Shown here: piece after piece, positions 38,107-46,526 of the stretch
Layout: each line of letters starts with the position of its first letter
How positions within the stretch are numbered: the first letter of the stretch is position 1
Source: Tetragenococcus halophilus subsp. halophilus DSM 20339
GTDB taxonomy: Bacteria; Bacillota; Bacilli; Lactobacillales; Enterococcaceae
NCBI RefSeq assembly: GCF_003841405.1
Contig: NZ_PXYA01000003.1
Coordinates: 522,233-586,232 of the forward strand
Length of the DNA: 64,000 nt
Reading direction: 5' to 3'
Made by a program: the position numbers and the translations under genes
Notes under the pieces: generated by a model
What the model was told of the DNA's origin: nothing
The model's database searches: none
What the model saw: the letters and a program-made list of their open reading frames with translations, nothing else

Positions 38107-39399
38107 ATGACTGCAACATTGCAAGTTAACCCTATCCATTCATATATTGATGAAGAATTGATAATCAAAATTGTTGGAGCTAAGAAAAATACGAAAGTAA
38201 CGATTCATGCCTCGACATATGATGAAAAACAAAAGAAGTTTCGCTCTTATGCAAGCTTTGTTACGAATGAAGAAGGTACTGCTAACGTATCACAACAACC
38301 GGTTGCGGGGACTCATGTCGAAGCTGACCCTTCAGGCTTGTTCTGGTCTATGGAGCATAGTGGTTCCAAATTAGGTGATTATTATGAAAAAAATAATGCA
38401 GATAAAATTTCTATTGACTTAGTTTTGCAAGTAGAAGGAAAAGAGGTTGATGCAATAACAATTAATAGATATTTTTATATGAATGATACTATAAAAGAAA
38501 CTGTGCAACATGGCAAGACAATTGGAACGCTATTTCATCCCAAACATAAAGGACAATATCCTGCTGTCATAATATTAAGTGGATCAGATGGAGGGGCCCA
38601 AGAACATGCGGCAGCTTTATTAGCTACTAAGGGATATACAACACTTGCTTTGGCTTATTTTGGCGTAGAGGGGCTTCCAAAAGATCTTGAAAACATTCCG
38701 TTAGAGTATTTTCAAGAAGCGACAAAGTGGCTAAAAAATCATCCATATGTCAATGGAGATATAAACCTAATGGGGCATTCAAGAGGAGGAGAACTCGCGC
38801 TGCTTTTGGGAGCAACATTTGACGATTACCAATCCATTATAGCTAGTGCGCCTAGTGCCTACATGACTCCTGGGATGAAAAATGGCATTTTTTCGCCTGT
38901 ACCTTCATGGACTAGTAATCAACAAACTTTAGTAAACGTTAAATTTAAGTTTCGTTTCAAAACTATCACGTCTATGTTAAAAAACTGGATACTAAAAAAA
39001 CCAATCTCTTATCTATCTATTTGGGATGATACATTGAAAAAGCAAAAAGCATTAGAAAAAGCAAGGATTCCGGTAGAAAATATTCATTCGCCTATGCTAT
39101 TGATCGCTGGAGAAGGTGACCAATTGTGGCCCTCAAGTCAATATGTAAAAATAATGGAAGCTAACCTTCAAAATACAAAATGGTCTAAAAGTAATCGTTA
39201 TTTATACTATGAAAATGCAGGCCATTTTTTATCATTTCCCTATAGCTTAGTTAACTTACCTGCGAATGTTTTTATGAACATAGGCGGTAAAATGACAATG
39301 ACATTTGGTGGTTCAAAGCGAGGAAATGCCGAAGCCGCCAAGGACTCTTGGAAACAAATTCTTACTTTCCTTGATGAAAATAATATTGACGAAATATAA
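38107..39399 (+). CDS. Acyl-CoA thioesterase / BAAT-family hydrolase
   Basis: This 430-residue protein has the two-domain layout of acyl-CoA thioester hydrolase/bile acid-CoA:amino acid N-acyltransferase proteins. An N-terminal beta-sandwich (residues 1-135) precedes an alpha/beta-hydrolase domain from PAVIILSGSDGG. The nucleophile elbow is GHSRGGELALLLG, the acid region lies near LLIAGEGDQLWPSS, and the catalytic histidine is in NAGHFLSFPYS. AAGGAG precedes the ATG. Bacterial members probably hydrolyse acyl thioesters, but the substrate is unknown. Confidence 0.88.
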   Translation: MTATLQVNPIHSYIDEELIIKIVGAKKNTKVTIHASTYDEKQKKFRSYASFVTNEEGTANVSQQPVAGTHVEADPSGLFWSMEHSGSKLGDYYEKNNADKISIDLVLQVEGKEVDAITINRYFYMNDTIKETVQHGKTIGTLFHPKHKGQYPAVIILSGSDGGAQEHAAALLATKGYTTLALAYFGVEGLPKDLENIPLEYFQEATKWLKNHPYVNGDINLMGHSRGGELALLLGATFDDYQSIIASAPSAYMTPGMKNGIFSPVPSWTSNQQTLVNVKFKFRFKTITSMLKNWILKKPISYLSIWDDTLKKQKALEKARIPVENIHSPMLLIAGEGDQLWPSSQYVKIMEANLQNTKWSKSNRYLYYENAGHFLSFPYSLVNLPANVFMNIGGKMTMTFGGSKRGNAEAAKDSWKQILTFLDENNIDEI

Positions 39400-40368
39400 G
39401 CTAAAATAATTTAAACATAAGACAATGACTACTTTAAATTATATTATTTTGTTTAAAAAACGAGCTGGTTCTCTTCGTAGAAGCAATTCGTTTTTACATT
39501 TTTTATTTAACAATTATCGTGATTTGCCAAGTACCATCATATAGCGATGTTCAATCGAAGGTACAAATCCTTTTTTCACAATTTCATAATGTAATTCTGT
39601 TAGTCCTTCAAGACATTTTTCAACTGAAAAATCAGGAAATTCCCACTCGATAATAGACGCATAATAGGCAATAGCACCGGCGTCAAAAAACTTAAGTTGA
39701 GCATAAAACTCATCGCTATTTAATACTTCAAAACCGATTTTTTCCGCTTGTTTTAACTGATAGCTTAATTGGTTGCGCAAATCAACTTTTAATTCTTTCT
39801 TCAGCAATCGTTTTGAGAGAACACGACTATTTTCACAGCCGACTTGTTGCGTGATAAATATGCCTCCACGCTTTAATGTACGGTATACTTCGTCCAATCT
39901 AAAAGCTTCATGCCGATTAATGATGATATCAAAGGTATTCTCTTTGTAAGAAAGAACATCGTCTTCTTTAACAAACTTCACAGTAATTCCTAGAGGCTCC
40001 AATTTTTCTTTACATAGTTGATAGTTAGGTAGATAACCTTCAGTGACAGAAGTTTTATGACCGGGATGCTCAAGAGTTAAAAGGACCTCTCCTCCTCCTG
40101 TCCCCATGTCTAACAATTGATCAGTTTCTTTTAAATATTGCCTTACTATTTCTAAATAATCCCAAGGTAGTGTGTCCATTTCCCATCTACCACTATCATC
40201 TAAATAAGAAAAATTCCAACCTTCTAAGGCAATGTCATTAACTTAAGCGTGTTGACAAAATAAAATCCAAAACAAACACAAGCTATCACTGTGTTTTGTT
40301 TTGGATTTTTTAATTTTTGTAAAAAAGAACGACTTAAATACACCAGCTAAAGACAAAAAGCCTTCTGT

Positions 40369-41697
40369 TCAGTAAGTATAACGATAAGAGCGTCTCGATT
40401 TGTTTTTACTTTCTTGTCGCCTGGCCTTTCTATCGGGTCGAATGGGGACAAGGTACGCTGTTAATAAGTTCTCCATTTGTATGATACTTTCTTCTCGTTT
40501 TTCATAGGTTTCCCCCATGATTGATTGGATGAAATAGGTTTTGATAATGCCAATTGAAATACTAATATTTCGTTTCATTTCGTATTTATAGCGCTCTTGA
40601 GGGATCGCCTTGGATTCATTTACCTCCATAATATGAAGCATCGTTAGATTGTATAACCACACACAACAATAGATGTCTTGAAAAATCAGCCGTTCTCGAA
40701 ATCCACTAAATTCTTCTAGCTTCATACGATTTTTCAACACATTATAGACTGTTTCAATCTCCCACCGCAAACGATAGATTTCCCGCAGCCCTTCTAAAGA
40801 ACATTCTTCTTGTGTAAGGTTGGTCAATAGTACCTCATTGTACCATTCGTTCGTATCCTTTCGTAGAATAGGAATCTTCACAAAACGTAAGCGATACGAG
40901 GTATTCATCAACTTTGTTCGGAAGCGCTGATCTTTCCGATAGTAGTTGGTTTGTTTCCTGTCAAAAGTCATATCAAACATTTGATCCTCACCGGAAGATA
41001 ACTGTTGGGAATAACGTTTTAAGTTGCGCTTGTCCATTCTTAAGACAAACTTCTGTTTATTTTCTATTAATTGATCCACGAGTCGCATGGAAAAATAGCC
41101 ACGATCAAATGTGGTAATGGTAGGATATCTCATCATTTCTTTTAACTCATCTATATGTTTGGCGGCAAATGTTCGTTCGCTAGAAGCGTACGCACCGACG
41201 CACGTATCAATGACTAACTTATTGATGCAATCATAAAGTACTGACACTCTTGCCATCACAGGACTATTCTCTAGAGCATCGTTAGTTACGCCATATTTCT
41301 CCATATTTTCTGATGAAGAAGGTAACGTAAGTGTGGAACCGTCAATAGCGGTTAGAATATACCCATTGAATTTTACTAAAGAGCTCGCACGGTTTTCATA
41401 AATCATCGATAGATAATCTTTCATCATCAATTGGATGGCCTTAGGATTATAATTCATACGTGCTTTGTAGAACCCAACGGTTGAAATATCCAAAGGTGTT
41501 TCTAATTCGCGATAAAAATTTAAAAGTTCAGAAAATTGGGTGCGGCCTTTTTGCGCAAACATTTGAAGCATCAGTTGATACGGCGTAATTTTCCTTCTCC
41601 GAGTAAATGCTTGGGGGTTTCCTTCGCGAATGTCTTCTAAATAAATTGACTGAGCTTCCTGTACGTAGTCTTGAAATTCCAATAAGGTAGCTCGCAT
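40369..41697 (-). CDS. IS4-family transposase (copy 1)
   Basis: This 442-residue DDE transposase has an N-terminal ITPYQLMLQMFAQKGRTQFS region, the first catalytic aspartate in LTAIDGSTL, the second in ITTFDRGYFS, and the Y-(2)-R-(3)-E region YRLRWEIETVYNVLKNRMK. The C-terminal tail is strongly basic. AAAGGAG lies nine bases before the ATG. The leader upstream can form foldbacks that pair the ribosome binding site. It seems intact. Confidence 0.92.
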   Translation of the reverse strand: MRATLLEFQDYVQEAQSIYLEDIREGNPQAFTRRRKITPYQLMLQMFAQKGRTQFSELLNFYRELETPLDISTVGFYKARMNYNPKAIQLMMKDYLSMIYENRASSLVKFNGYILTAIDGSTLTLPSSSENMEKYGVTNDALENSPVMARVSVLYDCINKLVIDTCVGAYASSERTFAAKHIDELKEMMRYPTITTFDRGYFSMRLVDQLIENKQKFVLRMDKRNLKRYSQQLSSGEDQMFDMTFDRKQTNYYRKDQRFRTKLMNTSYRLRFVKIPILRKDTNEWYNEVLLTNLTQEECSLEGLREIYRLRWEIETVYNVLKNRMKLEEFSGFRERLIFQDIYCCVWLYNLTMLHIMEVNESKAIPQERYKYEMKRNISISIGIIKTYFIQSIMGETYEKREESIIQMENLLTAYLVPIRPDRKARRQESKNKSRRSYRYTY

Positions 41698-41705
41698 TTT
41701 TAAGG

Positions 41706-41804
41706 ACTCCTTTCACTGTTCTCTCTACACTTTAAGTATAGACGAAGGAGTGCAATAGAAAAAGCAAGAACCCAACATTTCATGGATTCTTGCTTTTTCT
41801 ATTG
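41706..41804 (-). promoter_or_regulatory. Structured leader of the IS4 transposase
   Basis: A perfect 18-base inverted repeat (41753-41770 with 41787-41804; CAATAGAAAAAGCAAGAA and its complement) lies just inside the IS end. Next to it ACTCCTT (minus strand, 41745-41751) can pair with the AAGGAGT of the ribosome binding site (41706-41712). The -10-like TATACT (41735-41740) lies between those two arms, so only transcripts entering from outside would contain both. Confidence 0.5.
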
Positions 41805-41919
41805 TCAACACGCTTAAGTTAATGACATTGCCTTCTAAGGAGCGCTCTGCTTCTTGTTTCCAATAATCAATAATTTTTTTCATAATGTTTATCCTTTCGT
41901 ATTCTTTCATTCATGATTA

Positions 41920-41975
41920 CGATACGATAAACTGCGACAAAGTTACTCGATACGCCGTCGCGTTTTACCGTATCG
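41920..41975. repeat. Imperfect dyad with three CGATACG elements
   Basis: CGATACGATAAACTGCGAC (41920-41938) is matched 16 of 19 by the reverse complement of 41957-41975. A third CGATACG lies at 41948-41954 and gives a 10-base perfect pair ACTCGATACG (41945-41954) with CGTATCGAGT (41969-41978). It lies upstream of the split methyltransferase and next to an IS6 end, and could be an operator or a recombination or partition site. Confidence 0.5.
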
Positions 41976-41991
41976 AGTGGATAATTCGTTG

Positions 41992-42800
41992 GGTTCTGTT
42001 GCAAAGTTTTAAATCTACTATCAGATAAGGTAGAATAATAGAAAAAGATAGCAGGAGGAATGACGATGAGTCATTTTAAAGGAAAGCAATTTCAGCAGGA
42101 TGTGATTATTGTAGCCGTGGGCTACTATCTTCGTTATAACCTTAGCTATCGTGAAGTTCAAGAAATCTTATATGATCGTGGCATTAACGTTTCTCATACG
42201 ACGATTTATCGTTGGGTGCAAGAATATGGCAAACTACTCTATCAAATTTGGAAAAAGAAAAATAAAAAATCCTTTTATTCATGGAAAATGGATGAAACGT
42301 ACATCAAAATTAAAGGAAAATGGCATTATTTGTATCGAGCCATCGATGCAGATGGTTTAACCTTGGATATTTGGTTACGTAAAAAACGGGACACACAAGC
42401 AGCCTATGCTTTTCTTAAGCGGTTAGTGAAGCAGTTTGATGAACCGAAGGTTGTAGTCACAGATAAAGCCCCCTCTATTACAAGTGCCTTTAAGAAACTA
42501 AAAGAATACGGCTTTTATCAAGGGACAGAACATCGTACCATTAAATACCTGAATAATTTGATTGAACAAGACCATCGTCCAGTAAAGAGACGCAATAAAT
42601 TCTATCGAAGTTTACGCACTGCCTCTACCACGATTAAAGGCATGGAAGCCATTCGAGGATTATATAAGAAAACCCGAAAAGAAGGCACTCTCTTCGGGTT
42701 TTCGGTCTGTACTGAAATCAAGGTATTATTGGGAATCCCAGCTTAAATCATAGATACCGTAAGGGGTTTTATTCTTTATTTAAAACTTTGCAACAGAACC
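41992..42800 (+). mobile_element. IS1216-like IS6-family element A, copy 1
   Basis: This 809-base element has terminal repeats GGTTCTGTTGCAAAGTTTTA at both ends. It appears identical to the copy at 54332 and lies in the same orientation. The 8-base flanks (ATTCGTTG and AATAAAAA) do not match, so there is no target duplication. Confidence 0.93.
42066..42746 (+). CDS. IS6-family transposase (element A, copy 1)
   Basis: This 226-residue DDE transposase of the IS1216 group has a helix-turn-helix with VSHTTIYRWVQEY, catalytic aspartates in KMDETYIKIKGKW and VVVTDKAPS, and the terminal glutamate in NNLIEQDHRPVKRR. ATG 42066 is chosen because AGGAGG lies seven bases upstream; an ATG two codons earlier is too close to it. 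IS6 enzymes act by replicative transposition and cointegrate formation. Confidence 0.93.
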   Translation: MSHFKGKQFQQDVIIVAVGYYLRYNLSYREVQEILYDRGINVSHTTIYRWVQEYGKLLYQIWKKKNKKSFYSWKMDETYIKIKGKWHYLYRAIDADGLTLDIWLRKKRDTQAAYAFLKRLVKQFDEPKVVVTDKAPSITSAFKKLKEYGFYQGTEHRTIKYLNNLIEQDHRPVKRRNKFYRSLRTASTTIKGMEAIRGLYKKTRKEGTLFGFSVCTEIKVLLGIPA

Positions 42801-42911
42801 AATAAAAACATACACAAAAAATAAACGATCGAGCATAAATTTCTTAAAGAGTTACGAAAGAACAATACGATCAGTCCTTTCTTTTTTATATATAAAACAT
42901 CTATATTGAAG

Positions 42912-43754
42912 TTACCAAACAGATTTTAGGGCAATTAACTTTGCTAATTGTTTTTCACGATGCTGCCTTTTTTTGGGATCACTATGTTCGAGTAAGAAAT
43001 AAGAGGCTTTTTTTAGCTTCTGCGGATAACGTTGATACAGAAACCGATAAAAGTTGACTAAGCTAGTTACTCTTTGAAGAGATTCTTTTATAAAGTTCAT
43101 AGTCTGGTTGAGTTCACTTGCTGAATCACATTCCCTTTTTAGATCTTCAAAAGATAAATTGATCTGTTTGTAACATTCACGAAATTTAAAAATGATCATA
43201 TCATCGTTATCAATGGACAAGTTTAGGGGAGCAATCAACGCTTTTATTTTTGCTTTTTGTTTTTTGTATAACTGGAGTTCATGATATTTCTGTTCGTTAA
43301 ACACATGATAATCAACGGATTGAGCTTTTAGTACATCCCATCCGTAAATTTTAGCTGTGATTGTTCGATGATTTCCTTCTGAACCATAGTATTCTTTCGC
43401 ATCGCCCTTTACATAGCAATGAAACGTTATGTCATCTTTCTTTTGATAGGCTTGCTTAACGGTTCTTGTATCTTTTGTTTCTAGCAGTAATAATAAATTG
43501 AGAAATTTTATTTTATTTAAATTAAATGATTGTAGTGGTATATCAGGTGGAACACCTAAAACACTATAATTCAACAATTCAAACCATGAATAACCACTAA
43601 GCCTACTAACCCCTTTTATTTGCGAAACAGGAATCGTTACATGGTTTTTAGTTTGTCCTTTATCGTAATACCAGAGATATTCTTCTTTCGGATCTCCTGC
43701 TATTCTTGGATTTCTTATTTTCAACCTTACTTTTCTTAATGCTTTTTTTGTCAA
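42912..43754 (-). CDS. Hypothetical protein with a ParB-like GNHR motif
   Basis: This 280-residue protein has no membrane or signal segment. The central part has YYGSEGNHRTITAKIYGWDV, reminiscent of the GxHR box of the ParB/sulfiredoxin fold; the flanks do not make a full ParB domain. The C-terminal half is helical and basic (FYRFLYQRYPQKLKKASYF). It begins 100 bases past IS element A on the opposite strand. A frame upstream (MTDKKEALEQQIKLKG from an ATT codon, about 43832) overlaps it and may be its lost N-terminus. The function is unknown; a plasmid-maintenance role is only a guess. Confidence 0.5.
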   Translation of the reverse strand: MTKKALRKVRLKIRNPRIAGDPKEEYLWYYDKGQTKNHVTIPVSQIKGVSRLSGYSWFELLNYSVLGVPPDIPLQSFNLNKIKFLNLLLLLETKDTRTVKQAYQKKDDITFHCYVKGDAKEYYGSEGNHRTITAKIYGWDVLKAQSVDYHVFNEQKYHELQLYKKQKAKIKALIAPLNLSIDNDDMIIFKFRECYKQINLSFEDLKRECDSASELNQTMNFIKESLQRVTSLVNFYRFLYQRYPQKLKKASYFLLEHSDPKKRQHREKQLAKLIALKSVW

Positions 43755-43970
43755 TTCCTTGCTCTAGCAGAAAAGATTCTAATCCCTTTAGTTTAATCTG
43801 TTGTTCCAGTGCTTCTTTTTTATCCGTAATTAAACACTCCTTTCAAAACCAAAAAATCTTAAAAAACATTATGAATCCTGAATGATTTATAAATTTTTCC
43901 AAGAATGATTCAATCCTTGGTATGCTCATTTTTCTAAAAGTTTAGTTGCTTCACCTTTTGGGTGTACAAA

Positions 43971-44030
43971 AAGAACGCACTTCGTGTTATTGTAAAGTCG
44001 ACAAAACATAACAATAAGGAGTGCGTTCTT
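43971..44030 (+). promoter_or_regulatory. Fold-back leader of the IS1380 transposase
   Basis: AAGAACGCACT (43971-43981) pairs perfectly with AGTGCGTTCTT (44020-44030), which ends at the ATG, and an inner TGTTAT/ATAACA pair extends the stem. The 3' arm overlaps the AAGGAG ribosome binding site, so folding would hide it. Confidence 0.6.
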
Positions 44031-45353
44031 ATGTCTTTCACTTTACAACAAAAACCATTAATGTTCAATTCTCAAAAGAAAATTTCTATCGCCAATGATG
44101 GGGGCGCCTTAACCAATGATGCCGGAATGGTATTGGTTGCCGAATTTTTAAAGAAGATTCATTTTGATCAGTTATTAAATGAACGGATTTATATCAACGA
44201 TGGCCGCAAATTTTCACATCATTCCTGGCTAGAAATCTTGAAACAATGGCTTTATCAATTGATTGCGGGATATTCACGCGATCGAGACGCCAATAAAGTG
44301 CAATACGATCGCCTCTTTCAAGAAGCGCTTCAACAAGAAAACCTTAGTTCGCAGTCCATGCTTTCGACCTTTCTGCATACATTAACGACAGAAAATGTGT
44401 CGCAACTTTCACAAGTAGCCAAAGACTTAGCGGATCTATGGTTAGACCATGACAATACACAACACTTAGTGCTCGATTTTGATTCGACGGCTTGTCCCAC
44501 CTACGGGGAACAAGAAGAAGCCGAGTTTATCTATCACTATGGCATCAATGGCTATCATCCGTTTGTCACTTTTGAAGGATTGACCGGGCTTGCTTTAGAT
44601 GTTCGCCATCGTCACGGAAAATCCTATACGTCTACCCATGCCGAAGATTATCTCGAGGAGATGTTAGATCGATATCAGCAGCGATCCAGTGATCCTCTGA
44701 TCATGGTTCGTGGAGATAGCGGATTTGCCAAGCCCGAAATTTTTTCCCATTGCGAAGACCGTCAAGTCCGTTATGTGATCAAACTCAAAAGCAACGCCCG
44801 TTTGCTCGACCACATTCAACATCAAGTCCTTTATCAAGATGACACCGATTATACGAAAACCGAACAGCAATATTTTCTAATGGACTATCGGGCTAACAAA
44901 TGGCGACAATCACGTCGAGTCGCCATGAAAGCCACTCGTCTTGCCGGGTCCTTACTTTTTAGCGATTTTCAGTTTATCGTTACAAACTTTGAGAATCTCG
45001 ATCCCAAGACGATTTTTCAACTCTATCAAAAACGAGGGAACATGGAAAACTTCATTAAAGAAATGAAAGGCGGCTTCTTTGCCGAAAAAACAGATAGCGC
45101 TTCGTTTACCGCCAATCAAGCGCGTTTAGCCTTAAGTTTTATGGCTTACAACATTATTCACTTGATGAAGCATCTAACCTTTCCTTCGACAGAAAAAGCG
45201 ACAGTGATCGATACCATCCGTTTTAAACTGTTTCATATAGCAGGCAGAATGACGGCGCATGCACGACAAATTCAAATCCATCTTTCGAATACGAATGTTT
45301 ATGACACTTTATTCTGGGACGTTCTTGCCAGAATCCAGCGACTGAATCTATAA
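44031..45353 (+). CDS. IS1380-family transposase
   Basis: This 440-residue transposase starts MSFTLQQKPLMFNSQ. IS1380-type motifs are ISIANDGGALTNDAGMVLVA at the N-terminus, LVLDFDSTACPTYG and IMVRGDSGFAKPEI (catalytic aspartates), and RGNMENFIKEMKGGF (catalytic glutamate region). ATG 44031 is chosen because AAGGAG lies ten bases upstream; the frame is open back to 43962. It appears intact. Confidence 0.92.
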   Translation: MSFTLQQKPLMFNSQKKISIANDGGALTNDAGMVLVAEFLKKIHFDQLLNERIYINDGRKFSHHSWLEILKQWLYQLIAGYSRDRDANKVQYDRLFQEALQQENLSSQSMLSTFLHTLTTENVSQLSQVAKDLADLWLDHDNTQHLVLDFDSTACPTYGEQEEAEFIYHYGINGYHPFVTFEGLTGLALDVRHRHGKSYTSTHAEDYLEEMLDRYQQRSSDPLIMVRGDSGFAKPEIFSHCEDRQVRYVIKLKSNARLLDHIQHQVLYQDDTDYTKTEQQYFLMDYRANKWRQSRRVAMKATRLAGSLLFSDFQFIVTNFENLDPKTIFQLYQKRGNMENFIKEMKGGFFAEKTDSASFTANQARLALSFMAYNIIHLMKHLTFPSTEKATVIDTIRFKLFHIAGRMTAHARQIQIHLSNTNVYDTLFWDVLARIQRLNL

Positions 45354-45727
45354 AAATGAGAAAAAAAGAAGAAAAAATAGCGTCTTGATTTTCGCCTTAA
45401 AGACATTCTAGGAAGAAGTATGTTCACTTTTAGATATAGAAAGTTGTCCAGCACCGTCATTTGCCAAAAAAGGCAAAGAAATGATTCAATAACATCAAAA
45501 AGACGCTTTCATTCGGCACGAAAGTTATCCACAAGCTTTTTAGAAATCATCCAGGTGAATGAATCTATTTTGCTTTATTTGCTGTTTATTTCTTTGCTGT
45601 GATCGTTTTAAAACAAAATATGGCTAATTATACATAAGTAACTTAAATATGCTTAGAAGGCTTATGAGAGGATTATCAGGTAATATTCTTGTTTATAAGA
45701 AAAGGATAACAAAACAAAGTAACAATT

Positions 45728-46197
45728 CGGTGCTCAGTTTCGCTGTATAGCCCCTGCTTTTGTAACTTCCTAAAAGCACTAGCAATTGATGGTGCTTTAT
45801 CTGTCACGATAACTTTCGGTTCCCCAAACTGCTTGTATAGTCGTTTAAAGAAAGCATAAGCAGACTGAGTATTTCTCTTTCGTCTTAGCCAAATATCCAG
45901 TGTCATGCCTTCTGAGTCGATTGCACGATAGAGATAATGCCACTTCCCTTTAATTTTAATATAAGTTTCGTCCATTTTCCACGAATAAAAGGACTGTCTA
46001 TTTTTCTTTTTCCAGATTTGATAGATCAGCTTACCATATTCTTGAACCCAACGGTAAATTGTTGTGTGAGAAACGTTAATGCCACGATCATATAACATCT
46101 CTTGAACATCACGATAACTCAAATTATAGCGAAGATAATACCCAACAGAGATAATAATCACGTCTTTTGGGAATTGTTTGCCCTTAAAATGATTCAT
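45728..46197 (-). pseudogene. Truncated IS6 transposase (element B)
   Basis: The first 157 codons of the IS1216-like transposase survive (MNHFKGKQFPKDVIIISVGY to the ETEHR region). The C-terminus with the final glutamate is lost at the 45728 junction, after which a few foreign codons lead to a stop. It should be inactive. Confidence 0.88.
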
Positions 46198-46270
46198 CTG
46201 TTGTCCTCGCATTCTTTTTTATTACATTTTACAATAAATCAGGTGTTATGGGGAACTTTGCAACAGAACC
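45728..46270 (-). mobile_element. IS1216-like IS6-family element B, truncated copy
   Basis: The last 543 bases match the complete element at 48401-49209 almost base for base, including the terminal GGTTCTGTTGC. The other end is cut at CGGTGCTCAG (45728), where similarity stops. It lies in the same orientation as the complete copy and together they flank the oleate hydratase region. Confidence 0.9.
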
Positions 46271-46352
46271 ACTTGAACTATTTCCTCCTAAGGACTACAA
46301 TGAACCCGTAAGTTGAATAAGACATAGAATAATCACGAAGGAGCGAAATCAC

Positions 46353-46487
46353 ATGAAGAAAAAAATGATCTTATCAAGTATCGGTTTAGGCATCGCTGCA
46401 GCTGGTGCAGGATATCTAGCGAAGAAGACAGGTTTCTTTGAAGATGATGCTTGGTTATACGATGAATATGATTCAACATTGAATTAA
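46353..46487 (+). CDS. Small protein upstream of oleate hydratase
   Basis: This 44-residue peptide has a helical hydrophobic N-terminus (MILSSIGLGIAAAGAGYLA, residues 5-23) and an acidic tail (FFEDDAWLYDEYDSTLN). AAGGAG lies nine bases before ATG 46353. It precedes ohyA by 39 bases in the same direction, so it is probably cotranscribed. The role is unknown; it could be a small membrane-associated partner. Confidence 0.55.
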   Translation: MKKKMILSSIGLGIAAAGAGYLAKKTGFFEDDAWLYDEYDSTLN

Positions 46488-46526
46488 CTGGAAGTTGAGC
46501 AAGATGTATAAATAGGAGGAAGCGCA

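Larger units (their letters stand above)
40230..41830 (-). mobile_element. IS4-family insertion sequence, complete, copy 1
   Basis: This 1,601-base element has perfect 29-base terminal inverted repeats starting CAATGTCATTAACTTAAG, and a 10-base target duplication CCTTCTAAGG (40220-40229 and 41831-41840). The duplication is itself nearly palindromic, so boundaries could shift by two bases. It carries one transposase gene on the minus strand. Confidence 0.92.
39514..41883 (-). pseudogene. SAM-dependent methyltransferase, split by an IS4-family element
   Basis: The N-terminal 5' part starts at ATG 41883 (MKKIIDYWKQEAERSLEG, to 41831) and the rest resumes after the IS at 40229. Removing the element and one 10-base duplication restores a 252-codon frame reading ...SLEGWNFSYLDD and GRWEMDTLPWDYL, then SAM motif LLDMGTGGGEVLL and IIINRHEAF. 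The 3' part (from ATG 40179) could give a 221-residue product that keeps the SAM fold but lacks about 30 N-terminal residues. The substrate is unknown. Confidence 0.85.
43971..45353 (+). mobile_element. IS1380-family insertion sequence, ends unresolved
   Basis: The element is recognised from its transposase. A weak candidate for terminal repeats is CCTGAATGATTT near 43877 against the complement of CATTCTAGG near 45413, which I do not trust. The coordinates given cover leader and gene only. The 370 bases to 45727 hold its presumed 3' end and no supported gene. Confidence 0.7.

Noticed and set aside
43877..45413. Terminal inverted repeats of the IS1380 element
   Set aside because: The best candidate pair needs a gap and has several mismatches, so the ends were left unresolved.
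45420..45602. 60-codon frame downstream of the IS1380 transposase
   Set aside because: It has no ribosome binding site, falls in the probable IS 3' region and shows no protein-like features.
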